In this document: in pieces, positions 15,687-24,203 of the stretch
Position numbering within the stretch: the stretch's first letter is position 1
Layout: every line of letters begins with the position of its first letter
NCBI GenBank assembly: GCA_045128835.1
Contig: JBGVRX010000012.1
Span: 1-37,998 of the forward strand
DNA length: 37,998 nucleotides
Reading direction: 5' to 3'
DNA from: CALVUJ01 sp045128835
GTDB lineage: Bacteria; Bacillota_I; Bacilli_A; RFN20; DUOF01
Notes under the pieces: model-generated
Databases searched by the model: none
Seen by the model: only the letters and a program-made list of their open reading frames with translations
What the model was told of the DNA's origin: nothing
Program-made: the position numbers and the translations under genes

Positions 15687-16543
15687 AATTCTTCTTCATT
15701 TTCTTTGAAAAAGTTATAATAGGTTAAAACGTTTGGTAGTTCAGTCCATTTTTTTGTTGTTACAGGCACTGAATCAAGGTCATATATTTTAGCAAATTTC
15801 AATCCTAGTAAAAAAGGTGAGTGAGTTGAAATAATAAATTGACAGTTATAAAATCTAGCCGATTCTTCAATGAATTGTTTAAGTCTTATTTGGTTTTCTG
15901 CAGATAAACTGTTTTCGGGTTCATCTAGAATATATATGCTGTTTTCGGTTATTTCTCTTTGCCAATACATTAAGGCGGATTCTCCATTAGATTGTTCAAC
16001 GATATTATTGTTTACTAATCTATTTCTTACGAAAGAAGACATTGTTTGACTTCTTGCATCACAACTTTTTTTCAAAGATTCATAATCACTTAAAGAATTT
16101 TGGGTGATATTGCTATATTTTGCTTCTAACCATTCTTGGCTTAGATTTTCCTTTTTTCTATTAACGTTAGCGTTTATTGCACGAATATCTAATAGATAAT
16201 CAAAGATATCATCGCTTGATATCATTTTTATATCGTTGAAGTTTTCGTTATTCCATTCTTCATTGCATTGATCTACATATATTTTAAAATAGTTACCTTT
16301 ATCTATTTTGTTTTTTCTAGCGGCATGTATTTTTTCTGCGATCATATTTAATAATGTTGTTTTCCCAGAACCGTTACCGCCATAAAATATCGTTATATTA
16401 TCAAAGTTTATTTTTTCAAATTCTCTAGGTGGAAATAATCCGAGAGGATATGGGGTATTATAGATTCTTCTTGTATCATAACTTGTTGTTATAAAGTGCT
16501 CATCTCTAGCAGATAATAAGGAAAAGGATTTTAAATATATCAT
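15665..16543 (-). CDS. stand-alone ABC-type AAA ATPase
   Basis: A 292-aa soluble ATPase of the Rad50/SMC/ABC class in compact form. It has Walker A GGNGSGKTT at 55-63, a signature-like SNGESALMYW near 193, Walker B YILDEPENSLS near 210-220 and the H-switch STHSPF near 241. The insert between the Walker motifs is short and helical, without a long coiled coil, so it is not a DNA-repair SMC. Such lone ATPases are common in Firmicutes and largely uncharacterised; some belong to defence (for example next to TOPRIM nucleases), but no partner gene is adjacent. GGAGG lies 8 bp before the start codon. Confidence 0.82.
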   Translation of the reverse strand: MIYLKSFSLLSARDEHFITTSYDTRRIYNTPYPLGLFPPREFEKINFDNITIFYGGNGSGKTTLLNMIAEKIHAARKNKIDKGNYFKIYVDQCNEEWNNENFNDIKMISSDDIFDYLLDIRAINANVNRKKENLSQEWLEAKYSNITQNSLSDYESLKKSCDARSQTMSSFVRNRLVNNNIVEQSNGESALMYWQREITENSIYILDEPENSLSAENQIRLKQFIEESARFYNCQFIISTHSPFLLGLKFAKIYDLDSVPVTTKKWTELPNVLTYYNFFKENEEEFKKLGNA

Positions 16544-16571
16544 AATAAAACCTCCAAACTGTTACACGAAT

Positions 16572-16599
16572 ATTTTAACGCAGATAAAAAAGTTGTAAA
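16572..16599 (-). promoter_or_regulatory. promoter for the leftward ATPase
   Basis: Reading leftward: TTTACA (16599-16594), a 16-bp spacer and TAAAAT (16577-16572), 28 bp before the start codon. Confidence 0.6.
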
Positions 16600-16665
16600 G
16601 GAAAATAAGTTGAATTGTTTGGATTTTGCAAGTAATGTGTTATCTTAATAATGGGAGTGATATTG

Positions 16666-17463
16666 ATGCCAAAGAAGGACAATAGAGAAGAAATAGTAAA
16701 AGAGTATTATAATAATTATAAAGATGATGAAAGATTTGCTGCTCCTCATCGTAGAGTGGAATTTATAACTACTATGAATTATATTGAGAAGTTTGCAAAA
16801 AAGGGAGATAGAATTTTAGAATTAGGTGCAGGTACAGGTACTTATTCTATTTATTTAGCGAAAAAAGGGTATAGAGTTGAAGCGGTTGAATTAAGTGAGC
16901 ATAACCTAGAAATGCTAAAAATCAATGGTGAAGGCGAAAGTAATTTGACTATTAGACAAGGTGATGCTGTTGAGTTAGGTATGTATACTGATGATTTATT
17001 TGATGTTACTTTATCATTAGGTCCTATGTATCATATTTTTAACGAAAAAGAAATGAAGAGCGCTATTAAAGAGGCTGTAAGAGTTACTAAGCCTGGAGGT
17101 ATAATTATCTTTGCTTATCTTACAAATGATGCTGTATTTGCACGTTATATGGTTCAAAAAGGAAACATTAGTGAATATAAGAAATTATGTGATGGTGATT
17201 TCAACTTTAAACCTTTACAAGAAGAAATCTTCTATACAACAAATGTAAAAGATTTTGAAAATATGGTAAACGAAGAAGAAGTTAGTAAAGTTCTTAGTGT
17301 TTCTGCAGATGGTATTTCTGAACTATTAGCAGATCAAATTGATGCATTTAATGAAGATGAATATGGAGCTTACTTAGCATATCACTTAGCAAGATGTGAA
17401 AGAGAAGAGTTGTTTGGATATACAGCTCATATGCTTTATATTTGTAAGAAAAACGTAGAGTAA
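16666..17463 (+). CDS. class I SAM-dependent methyltransferase
   Basis: A 265-aa cytosolic methyltransferase. The ATG at 16666 is chosen because GGGAGTGA is 7 bp upstream; the in-frame ATG at 16651 precedes that site. Motif I is LELGAGTG at 51-58, the acidic end of strand 2 is VEAVELS, motif post-II is FDVTLSLGPMYHI and motif III is VTKPGGIIIF. The LGPMYHI signature is shared with a group of small-molecule methyltransferases of Firmicutes, substrate unknown. A terminator follows at once, so it is a single-gene unit divergent from the ATPase. Confidence 0.85.
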   Translation: MPKKDNREEIVKEYYNNYKDDERFAAPHRRVEFITTMNYIEKFAKKGDRILELGAGTGTYSIYLAKKGYRVEAVELSEHNLEMLKINGEGESNLTIRQGDAVELGMYTDDLFDVTLSLGPMYHIFNEKEMKSAIKEAVRVTKPGGIIIFAYLTNDAVFARYMVQKGNISEYKKLCDGDFNFKPLQEEIFYTTNVKDFENMVNEEEVSKVLSVSADGISELLADQIDAFNEDEYGAYLAYHLARCEREELFGYTAHMLYICKKNVE

Positions 17464-17490
17464 AAAAGTGAAGCAATTCACTTTTTATTT
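17463..17490 (+). terminator. intrinsic terminator
   Basis: AAAAAGTGAA and TTCACTTTTT pair around GCAA, starting just after the methyltransferase stop codon. It lies immediately before the ribosome binding site of gpsA, so gpsA must rely on read-through or a promoter inside the upstream gene. Confidence 0.75.
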
Positions 17491-17502
17491 TTGGAGGAAA
17501 AG

Positions 17503-18468
17503 ATGAAGGATATTACAGTAATTGGATGTGGTAGATGGGGGAGTTTCATTGCTTACTATTTAGATCAAATAGGAAAAAATGTAACTTTATATGGAAGAAG
17601 CACATCTAAAGATTTTATTAATTTTAAAAATACAAGAACAAACGGCAAGGTTGTTTTAAAAGATAGTTTAAAGCTAGAAGACAACTTAGAAAAAGCGCTA
17701 GAAAATGATGTTATTGTTATATCTATAAATTCACAAGGATTAAGAAACTTAATGAGTGAAATCTCAAGTTTAGGTATAAAAAACAAAACTTTCGTTTTAT
17801 GTATGAAAGGAATTGAAATTTCTACAGGAAAAAGACTTAGTGAAGTTGTAGAAGAGTTTATTGATGAAACAAGTAATGTTGCAGTTTGGATAGGTCCGGG
17901 ACATGTTGAAGAATTCGTAAAAGGGGTTCCTAACTGCATGGTTATAGATTCTAAAAGCAAAGAAGTAAAAGAAAGACTTGTAAAGGAATTTTCTAGCAAT
18001 TTAATACGTTTTTATTATGGTAGTGATTTAATCGGCAATGAGATTGGTGCTGCTAGTAAGAATGTTATTGGTATTGCCGCAGGAATGTTAGATGGCTTTA
18101 ATTTATCGTCATTAAAAGGGGCTTTAATGTCTAGAGGGACTGTAGAAGTTTCTAGATTTATTAAAGTTATGGGCGGCAATGAGATGTCTGCTTATGGTTT
18201 ATGTCATTTAGGAGATTATGAGGCTACAGTCTTTAGTAAACATAGTCACAATAGAATGTTTGGAGAACTATTTGTAAAAAAAGAAGAATATGCATCATTA
18301 GCAGAAGGTTACTACACTGTTAAAGCCATGATTAATATTGCTAAAGAAAAAAATGTTGAACTTCCAATATGTCAAACAGTGTATAACATTTTATATGAAA
18401 ACAAAGATCCTAAAGAAGAATTAGATAAATTGTTTATGAGAAGTTTAAAAAAAGAATTTATGTTTTAA
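17503..18468 (+). CDS. gpsA: NAD(P)-dependent glycerol-3-phosphate dehydrogenase
   Basis: A 321-aa GpsA-family enzyme, which reduces dihydroxyacetone phosphate to sn-glycerol-3-phosphate for phospholipids. The dinucleotide site is VIGCGRWG at 6-13. The catalytic Lys is K186 in GAASKNVIGIAAG, and the substrate region SAYGLCHLGDYEATVFSKHS followed by NRMFG matches the family GLxGxGDL ... SRNRxFG with unusual changes (H for A/G, Y for L). This divergence is notable but the core is complete. The ATG at 17503 follows GGAGG by 5 bp; the TTG at 17491 overlaps that site. It converges on the amidotransferase gene across a shared terminator. Confidence 0.85.
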   Translation: MKDITVIGCGRWGSFIAYYLDQIGKNVTLYGRSTSKDFINFKNTRTNGKVVLKDSLKLEDNLEKALENDVIVISINSQGLRNLMSEISSLGIKNKTFVLCMKGIEISTGKRLSEVVEEFIDETSNVAVWIGPGHVEEFVKGVPNCMVIDSKSKEVKERLVKEFSSNLIRFYYGSDLIGNEIGAASKNVIGIAAGMLDGFNLSSLKGALMSRGTVEVSRFIKVMGGNEMSAYGLCHLGDYEATVFSKHSHNRMFGELFVKKEEYASLAEGYYTVKAMINIAKEKNVELPICQTVYNILYENKDPKEELDKLFMRSLKKEFMF

Positions 18469-18470
18469 AG

Positions 18471-18492
18471 AAAGCGAGATTACTCGCTTTTT
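18471..18492. terminator. bidirectional intrinsic terminator
   Basis: AAAGCGAG and CTCGCTTT form a stem around ATTA, with A-rich and T-rich flanks. It separates gpsA from the converging amidotransferase gene and overlaps the latter's last codons. Confidence 0.8.
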
Positions 18493-19124
18493 TTGTTTAA
18501 ACATTGCTTTAAGAAATCATTTAAAATTATGATTGCATTATTATCATATTCCTTCATGATTTCGGGGTGAAATTGTACTCCTAGAATATATTTGGTATTC
18601 TTTACTTTTATGGCTTCAATTACTTTATTGCATTTTGCTTCTATTACATAGTTTTTATTGTTTTGTATATGGTAATTGTGTCTACTATTAACGTTTAAAG
18701 TATTTAGTTTTAGCAAATTATTAAGATAACCATTTCTTTTTAATTTTATAGGATGCACATAATTTTCATCTAAATTAAAATGCTTTGTTGTATTTAGTTT
18801 TTTTATTGTTTTGTTATCAAAATAATAGGCTATTTCTTGCATTCCTAAGCATATTCCAAGTAAAGGAATATCATTTTGGTAACAGTAATCAATAATAAAT
18901 AAATCTACTTCACTTATTTTTTCTCCACCAGGAAGAATATAACCATCTATATCTTTTATTTGTTCTAATAAAAGTTGTTTGTTTTCTTCTGTTAACTTCA
19001 TGGAACTGTCAATTATAATTGGAAAATGTTCTTTATTAAATATTTCTAAATATGCAAAAGGAATTCCGTTAGTTTTTGCTTTTAAAGAGGAAATGCTTTC
19101 TCGTGTTAAAACACCAATTTTCAT
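18480..19124 (-). CDS. class I glutamine amidotransferase, gamma-glutamyl hydrolase type (peptidase C26)
   Basis: A 214-aa cytosolic protein of the PuuD/peptidase C26 branch, which hydrolyses gamma-glutamyl amides. The catalytic triad is readable: C92 in GICLGMQE, and H186 and E188 in GVQFHPE; GYILPGGE (61-68) is the oxyanion-strand motif and VNSRHNYHI the substrate-side motif. The start at 19124 is preferred over 19136 because GGTGAT is 4-5 bp upstream of it. That binding site lies in one arm of a perfect 12-bp inverted repeat (19123-19134 with 19164-19175). No polyamine genes lie nearby, so the natural substrate is unknown. Confidence 0.82.
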   Translation of the reverse strand: MKIGVLTRESISSLKAKTNGIPFAYLEIFNKEHFPIIIDSSMKLTEENKQLLLEQIKDIDGYILPGGEKISEVDLFIIDYCYQNDIPLLGICLGMQEIAYYFDNKTIKKLNTTKHFNLDENYVHPIKLKRNGYLNNLLKLNTLNVNSRHNYHIQNNKNYVIEAKCNKVIEAIKVKNTKYILGVQFHPEIMKEYDNNAIIILNDFLKQCLNKKSE

Positions 19125-19175
19125 AAATATCACCATTAGAATATATGAATAAAATGGCTTTTTGGTGATATTTAT
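19123..19175 (-). promoter_or_regulatory. 12-bp perfect inverted repeat covering the amidotransferase start region
   Basis: ATAAATATCACC (19123-19134) and GGTGATATTTAT (19164-19175) are exact reverse complements separated by 29 bp. In leftward mRNA the pairing would bury the GGTGAT binding site and part of the start codon. A weak leftward promoter (TTCACA 19200-19195, TAAATA 19178-19173) would start inside the distal arm, so a DNA operator is also possible. Confidence 0.5.
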
Positions 19176-19244
19176 TTAATTAGTTTAATTTATTTGTGAA
19201 AGAGTAGGGTTTTTAATATTTAAGTGCTAAGATAAAATTAGCGT

Positions 19245-19269
19245 TATTATTTATTTATGATAAATAATA
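19245..19269. repeat. 10-bp inverted repeat upstream of pckA
   Basis: TATTATTTAT (19245-19254) and ATAAATAATA (19260-19269) flank TTATG, ending 23 bp before the pckA start codon. All A/T, so a weak RNA hairpin or an operator. No convincing promoter was found in 19176-19292 beyond TAAAAT at 19233. Confidence 0.4.
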
Positions 19270-19292
19270 TTATAGTTTAAGGGGGAAAAATT

Positions 19293-20927
19293 ATGGCTAC
19301 TAGAAGTAAATTAAAGAAAGAAGAAATTGGATTAAACAGTCCAAAAGTTTATAGTAAGTTAAGATCTACGATTGAAACTGCTTTTTATCGTAATACTGTT
19401 GTTGAGGTTAAAACATTAAAGCAAGCATATGAACTTGCTAAGAAGTGCCCAGGAACAATTGTTACAGATCAACCAATTGTTAGAGCAAAAGAATTAGGGT
19501 TACCTAAAGATGCTAAAGTTTTGTTATTTAATGATGGTTTTATTACAGGTCGTCAAGCAAGACTTAGAAAGTTAGTAGATGATACTAATAGAGAAAAATA
19601 TGCAGGACAAGTAAGAGAAATTTTATTTAACAGTTCAAGAAAAACAATGTATCATGCGACAGCTTACATTGGTTTAGATAAAGAATTTATGGTTAAGGCT
19701 CATTTGTTAGTTCCTCAAGGATATGAGAACACACTTTATTCTTGGTTGTTGAACTTCCAAATTGCTGATGAAGAAACTACAAAATTATACAATGAATCAA
19801 AAGTAATTGAAGAAGGAGATATCTTTATTTATTCTGATCCAGATTGTTATACAGCTGATTATCCAGAGGGATTAGCTTTATTTGATTCTGAGTATAACTG
19901 TGCTTGTTTATTAGGAATGAGATATTTTGGAGAACATAAGAAAGGTACTCTTACTTTAGGATGGTCTATTGCTCAAAGACAAGGATATACAGCATGTCAT
20001 GGTGGGCAAAAGAGATTTAACTTTGAAGATGGAAGTAAGAAAGTTGTTTCTGTATTTGGCTTATCTGGTTCAGGTAAATCTACAATTACTTTAAGTAATC
20101 ATGGTGGTAAAATGGATACAACTGTTTTACATGATGATGCCTTTATTATTAATAATTCAAATGGTTCTTCAGTTTCTTTAGAGCCTTCATATTTTGATAA
20201 AACTCAAGATTATCCTTTAACTAATGATCAATCTAAATATTTCTTAACAGTTCAAAACTGTGGTGCTACTATTGATGAAAATGGACATATCGTTCCAGTA
20301 ACTGAAGATATTTTAAACGGTAATGGAAGAACTGTTAAATCTAAGTTTGCTACTGCTAATAGAGAGTATATGTTTAATGAACCAACAGATGCAATTTTCT
20401 GGATTATGAAAGATAATTCTTTACCGCCAGTAGTAAAAATTACTAATTCTTCTTTAGCATCTGCTATGGGAGCAACTCTTGCAACAAAGAGATCTACGGC
20501 TGAATATGTTCCAGGAATGGATCCTAATCAATTAGTTATCGTTCCTTATGCTAATCCATTTAGACTATATTCTTTAGCAAAAGACTATGAATCATTTAAA
20601 TCTTTATTTGAAAATTTAAAGGTTGAATGTTACATAATTAATACAGGATTCTTTGGAGAAGCTAAAGTAACTCCAAAAGTAACTCTTGGATTAATTGAAG
20701 ATATTGTTAATAATAAAGCTAAATTTGAAAAATTTGGACCATTCTCTTCTTTAGAATATTATAAGATAGATGGTTATGTTCCTAATTTCAAAGATAAAGA
20801 ATATTGTGAAAATGTAAAAAATCGTATGCAAGATAGATTTGATTTTGTTTCTAAATTAGAAGGAATGGATAAACTTCCAGAAGAAGCTTTAGAAGCAATT
20901 AAGAGTGTTCTTGAAGAAATAAAATAG
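19293..20927 (+). CDS. pckA: phosphoenolpyruvate carboxykinase (ATP)
   Basis: A 544-aa ATP-type PEP carboxykinase (usual length about 530-540): oxaloacetate + ATP = PEP + ADP + CO2, reversible. The kinase-1a loop GLSGSGKST is at 256-264 (K262), preceded by VVSVF, and the kinase-2 metal site is HDDAFII near 287. N-terminal substrate-site segments such as FNDGFITGRQARLRK and SSRKTMYHATAYIG are in order. The GGGGG site is 8 bp before the ATG. It leads a block in which the oxaloacetate decarboxylase subunits follow after 11 bp, linking it to oxaloacetate turnover rather than only to gluconeogenesis. Confidence 0.95.
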   Translation: MATRSKLKKEEIGLNSPKVYSKLRSTIETAFYRNTVVEVKTLKQAYELAKKCPGTIVTDQPIVRAKELGLPKDAKVLLFNDGFITGRQARLRKLVDDTNREKYAGQVREILFNSSRKTMYHATAYIGLDKEFMVKAHLLVPQGYENTLYSWLLNFQIADEETTKLYNESKVIEEGDIFIYSDPDCYTADYPEGLALFDSEYNCACLLGMRYFGEHKKGTLTLGWSIAQRQGYTACHGGQKRFNFEDGSKKVVSVFGLSGSGKSTITLSNHGGKMDTTVLHDDAFIINNSNGSSVSLEPSYFDKTQDYPLTNDQSKYFLTVQNCGATIDENGHIVPVTEDILNGNGRTVKSKFATANREYMFNEPTDAIFWIMKDNSLPPVVKITNSSLASAMGATLATKRSTAEYVPGMDPNQLVIVPYANPFRLYSLAKDYESFKSLFENLKVECYIINTGFFGEAKVTPKVTLGLIEDIVNNKAKFEKFGPFSSLEYYKIDGYVPNFKDKEYCENVKNRMQDRFDFVSKLEGMDKLPEEALEAIKSVLEEIK

Positions 20928-20938
20928 GAGAATATATT

Positions 20939-22309
20939 ATGGGAGTAAAAATCGTTGAAACCGCTTTAAGGGATGGCCATCAATCTTTATTTGCAACAAG
21001 AATGACAACTGAAGAGGTTTTATTATCTTTAAGTGAGTTAGATAAAGTTGGATATTACGCTATAGAAATATGGGGTGGAGCAACTTTTGATTCTTGTTTA
21101 AGATTTTTGGATGAAGATCCATGGGAAAGACTAAGAAAAGTAAGAAAAGTTTGTAAAAAGACTAAACTTCAAATGTTGCTTAGAGGACAAAATTTATTAG
21201 GGTATCGTCACTATGCTGATGATGTAGTAGAAAAATTTGTTGAGAAAGCAATTAAAAATGGTATTGATATTATTCGTGTTTTTGATGCTTTAAATGATAT
21301 CAGAAATTTAGAATGTGCAGTTAAAGCAACTAAGAAGTATAAAGGTGAATGTCAAATAGCATTAAGTTATACGACAAGTCCAGTGCATACAGTAGAATAT
21401 TATGTTGAGTTAGCTAAAAAAGTAGAAAGTATGGGCGCAGATTCTTTATGTATTAAAGATATGGCAGGTGTTCTATTACCTGAAGATGCTTATAATTTGA
21501 TTACTAGTATTAAAGCTAATACAAAACTACCTATAGAATTACATTCTCACTGTACTGGTGGATTAATGGAAATGACTTATTTAAGAGCTATTCAAGCTGG
21601 TGTTGATATTATTGACACTGCGTTATCTCCTTTATCTGGAGGTACTTCACAACCTTGTACTGAATCAATTAATTATGCATTAAAAGGAACTGAATACGCT
21701 CCTAATTTGGATGAGGAACTATTAATTACTGCGGCGAGTAAACTTCAAAAGGTTAAGGATAAATATTTAGAGAATGGTTTATTAAATCCTAAAGTATTAA
21801 CATGTAATCCTAATATTTTAAAATATCAAATACCGGGAGGAATGTTATCTAACTTAATTAATCAATTAAAGCAACAAAACGCTTTAGATAAGTTAGATGA
21901 TGTTTTAAAAGAGGTTCCTAATGTTAGAAAAGATATGGGATATCCTCCTCTTGTAACTCCATTATCACAAATGGTAGGAACTCAAGCTGTTATGAATATA
22001 TTATCGGGTGAGAGATACAAATTAGTTCCTAAAGAAATTAATGAGTATTTACACGGTAAATATGGTATGTCTCCTTCACCAGTGAATGAAGAAATTAAAG
22101 AGAAAATTATCGGTGGTGATAAAGTTATTGATTATAGACCTGCAGATGATTTAAAACCTGAATTTGCTGATTTAAAGAAGCAATATAAAGATTTAATTAA
22201 ATCTGATGAAGATGTTTTAAGTATTGCTTTATTTAATGAGGTGGCAATTAAGTTTTTACAAAAAAGAAAAGAAGATGAAATTGTAGAAACTATAAATGTT
22301 TCAGCTTAG
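20939..22309 (+). CDS. oadA: oxaloacetate decarboxylase alpha subunit (carboxyltransferase domain)
   Basis: A 456-aa carboxyltransferase: it moves CO2 from oxaloacetate to biotin on the carrier subunit. The TIM barrel starts with VETALRDGHQSLFATRM (D12 is a metal ligand), the Lys that is carboxylated in the family is K173 in CIKDMAG, and H202/H204 in LHSHCTGG complete the metal site. It stops after the PYC_OADA helical domain (FNEVAIKFL); the biotinyl domain that ends many OadA proteins is missing and is encoded separately downstream. GGAG precedes the ATG; 11-bp spacings on both sides indicate one operon. Confidence 0.93.
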   Translation: MGVKIVETALRDGHQSLFATRMTTEEVLLSLSELDKVGYYAIEIWGGATFDSCLRFLDEDPWERLRKVRKVCKKTKLQMLLRGQNLLGYRHYADDVVEKFVEKAIKNGIDIIRVFDALNDIRNLECAVKATKKYKGECQIALSYTTSPVHTVEYYVELAKKVESMGADSLCIKDMAGVLLPEDAYNLITSIKANTKLPIELHSHCTGGLMEMTYLRAIQAGVDIIDTALSPLSGGTSQPCTESINYALKGTEYAPNLDEELLITAASKLQKVKDKYLENGLLNPKVLTCNPNILKYQIPGGMLSNLINQLKQQNALDKLDDVLKEVPNVRKDMGYPPLVTPLSQMVGTQAVMNILSGERYKLVPKEINEYLHGKYGMSPSPVNEEIKEKIIGGDKVIDYRPADDLKPEFADLKKQYKDLIKSDEDVLSIALFNEVAIKFLQKRKEDEIVETINVSA

Positions 22310-22320
22310 GAGGTGTTTGT

Positions 22321-22611
22321 GTGTATACACCACTGGGAAATGAATTTGGATTTTTGGATTCAATTATTACATCTGTTGTTTCTATTATAATTGTATTTCT
22401 TGTTTTGGCTTTGATAATTGCAATTGCTAGTTTGTTTTCTAAAATCATTATGAAAATAGATGTAAAAAGAAATATTAAGCCAAGAAAAGAAAATAAGATT
22501 TTGGAAGAAGATGAAGATGCTGTAGTTGCTACAATTGTGGCATCTATGGATTTTTATAGAGAGACTAATAAACATGCTCGTTTAGTTAAGATAACTAGGG
22601 AGGAGGAATAA
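22321..22611 (+). CDS. oadG: oxaloacetate decarboxylase gamma subunit
   Basis: A 96-aa OadG-type subunit starting with GTG after AGGAGGTG. One membrane helix spans about 13-43 (SIITSVVSIIIVFLVLALII), followed by a basic linker and the C-terminal acidic segment DAVVATIVASMDFYRE typical of OadG. The subunit holds the alpha subunit and carrier on the membrane-bound beta subunit. It sits between alpha and the carrier, 11 and 3 bp away. Homology of such short proteins is weak, but the position is decisive. Confidence 0.85.
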   Translation: MYTPLGNEFGFLDSIITSVVSIIIVFLVLALIIAIASLFSKIIMKIDVKRNIKPRKENKILEEDEDAVVATIVASMDFYRETNKHARLVKITREEE

Positions 22612-22614
22612 ATA

Positions 22615-22959
22615 ATGAAGACTTATAGAGTTAAGATTAATGGTAAGACATATAACGTTCAATTAGAAGCAATTGAAGAAACTGCAGGGACTCTTGTTAG
22701 TAAAGAAGAAGTTAAGAAGGAAGAAGTTGTAACTAGCAGTAAAGATGGAGAAGAGATTCTATCTCCAATTCAAGGGAATGTTTTAAATGTTTTAGTAAAA
22801 GAGGGACAAAAAGTAAAAAAAGGTGATGTTCTTGTTATTATTGAAGCAATGAAATTAGAGAATGAAGTTAATGCTCCTAGAGATTGTGAAATTGTAGAAG
22901 TTCTAGTTAGTAAAGGACAAACTGCCGAAACTAATCAAGTTTTAGTAAAATTTAAATAG
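22615..22959 (+). CDS. biotin carboxyl carrier protein of the decarboxylase
   Basis: A 114-aa carrier: an N-terminal strand pair (YRVKINGKTYNVQLE), a Glu/Lys/Val linker at about 28-46, and a complete biotinyl domain with ILSPIQGNVLNVLV and the biotinylation site EAMKLEN, biotin on K80. Separate carriers of this type are usual in split Na+-translocating decarboxylases. It carries CO2 from the alpha subunit to the membrane subunit. It starts 3 bp after the gamma subunit gene; a biotin ligase gene is 1.2 kb downstream. Confidence 0.92.
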   Translation: MKTYRVKINGKTYNVQLEAIEETAGTLVSKEEVKKEEVVTSSKDGEEILSPIQGNVLNVLVKEGQKVKKGDVLVIIEAMKLENEVNAPRDCEIVEVLVSKGQTAETNQVLVKFK

Positions 22960-22967
22960 GTGTTAGT

Positions 22968-24158
22968 ATGGGTAAAGTTATTGATATTTTTGTGGAATTT
23001 GCTAAATCAACGGGTATTGCTATGTTTTTTGCTGATGGTGGATGGAAAAACCTTATCATGATTGCATTAGCGTGTATTTTACTGTTTTTAGCTATTAAGA
23101 AAAAATTTGAACCATATTTACTTTTGCCAATAGCCTTTTCAATGTTACTAGTAAATTTACCAGGTGCAGGAGAGGAACTGTTTGTTAAAACGGGATATTC
23201 GACCTTAGATAATCCTTCATCAATAACAGAATACAGTTACTCTGGATTATTTGGTTATTTATATTATGGAGTAAAATTAGGAATATATCCATGTTTAATT
23301 TTCTTGTGTATAGGCGCTACTACAGATTTTGCACCACTTATCGCTAATAAGAAAACAATGCTTCTTGGTGCGGCAGCTCAAGTTGGTATATTTATTACTT
23401 TTATAGGTGCAATCTTGTTAGGGTTTAATGAGATGGAAGCATCTTCTATTGGTATAATTGGGGGAGCGGATGGACCAACAGCTATTTTGGTTACTTCTAA
23501 AATGGCTCCAGAACTATTAAGTGCTATCTCAATTGCTGCTTATTCGTACATGGCTTTAGTTCCGGTTATATTACCTCCAGTAATAAAACTATTAACTACA
23601 AAAAAAGAAAGAATAATTAAGATGGAACAAACTAGAGAAGTTTCAAAAACAGAAAAGATTTTGTTTCCAATAATTGTTACTATTGTAGTTATATTATTAG
23701 TTCCTTCATGTGCACCATTAATTGGTTGTCTTATGCTAGGTAACTTAATAAAGGAATCTGAAGTTGTTCCTAAACTTACAGAGAATTTATCAAATTCTTT
23801 ATTATATATTGTTACAATTCTTTTAGGGTTAAGTGTAGGTGCTACAGCAAGTGCAGATACTTTCTTAACTTTAGGAACTTTGAAAATATTTGGATTAGGA
23901 ATACTAGCGTTTACAATTGCTACAGCAAGTGGAGTTTTAGCAGGTAAACTTATGTGTGTATTAACAAAAGGAAAAGTTAACCCAATGATTGGTGCAGCGG
24001 GAGTTTCAGCTGTTCCTATGGCAGCTAGAGTTGTTCAAAAGGTTGGAAAAGAAGAGGATCCTAGTAACTTCTTACTTATGCATGCGATGGGTCCTAATGT
24101 TGCGGGAGTAATTGGTTCTGCAGTAGCAGCAGGGGCATTAATGCTTTTGTTCTTATAA
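22968..24158 (+). CDS. oadB: oxaloacetate decarboxylase beta subunit (Na+ pump)
   Basis: A 396-aa polytopic membrane protein of the OadB/GcdB/MmdB family, which decarboxylates carboxybiotin and uses the energy to export Na+. About ten hydrophobic segments are present. The family motif GGADGPTAI near 165-173 contains the Asp (D168) equivalent to the Na+/proton-coupling Asp of the Klebsiella subunit; the second half has GLSVGATASADTF and the terminal HAMGPNVAGVIGSAVAAG. Length is normal for the Gram-positive short form. Last gene of the decarboxylase operon before the terminator at 24163. Confidence 0.93.
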   Translation: MGKVIDIFVEFAKSTGIAMFFADGGWKNLIMIALACILLFLAIKKKFEPYLLLPIAFSMLLVNLPGAGEELFVKTGYSTLDNPSSITEYSYSGLFGYLYYGVKLGIYPCLIFLCIGATTDFAPLIANKKTMLLGAAAQVGIFITFIGAILLGFNEMEASSIGIIGGADGPTAILVTSKMAPELLSAISIAAYSYMALVPVILPPVIKLLTTKKERIIKMEQTREVSKTEKILFPIIVTIVVILLVPSCAPLIGCLMLGNLIKESEVVPKLTENLSNSLLYIVTILLGLSVGATASADTFLTLGTLKIFGLGILAFTIATASGVLAGKLMCVLTKGKVNPMIGAAGVSAVPMAARVVQKVGKEEDPSNFLLMHAMGPNVAGVIGSAVAAGALMLLFL

Positions 24159-24162
24159 GAAA

Positions 24163-24191
24163 AAAGGCTCTGTTTACAGAGCTTTTATTTT
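24163..24191 (+). terminator. intrinsic terminator after oadB
   Basis: AAAGGCTCTG and CAGAGCTTTT pair (one G-U) around TTTA, followed by ATTTTA. Confidence 0.75.
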
Positions 24192-24203
24192 AGGGGTGAT
24201 AAA

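Noticed and set aside
15665..16543. Stand-alone ATPase as part of a defence system with the metallopeptidase pair
   Set aside because: The genes converge and end at a shared terminator, so they are separate units; no nuclease or other defence partner lies beside the ATPase.
17565..17999. A 144-codon leftward open frame inside gpsA
   Set aside because: It is fully overlapped by a well-conserved dehydrogenase and its translation is Ser/Leu/Phe-rich low-complexity, as expected for an antisense shadow.
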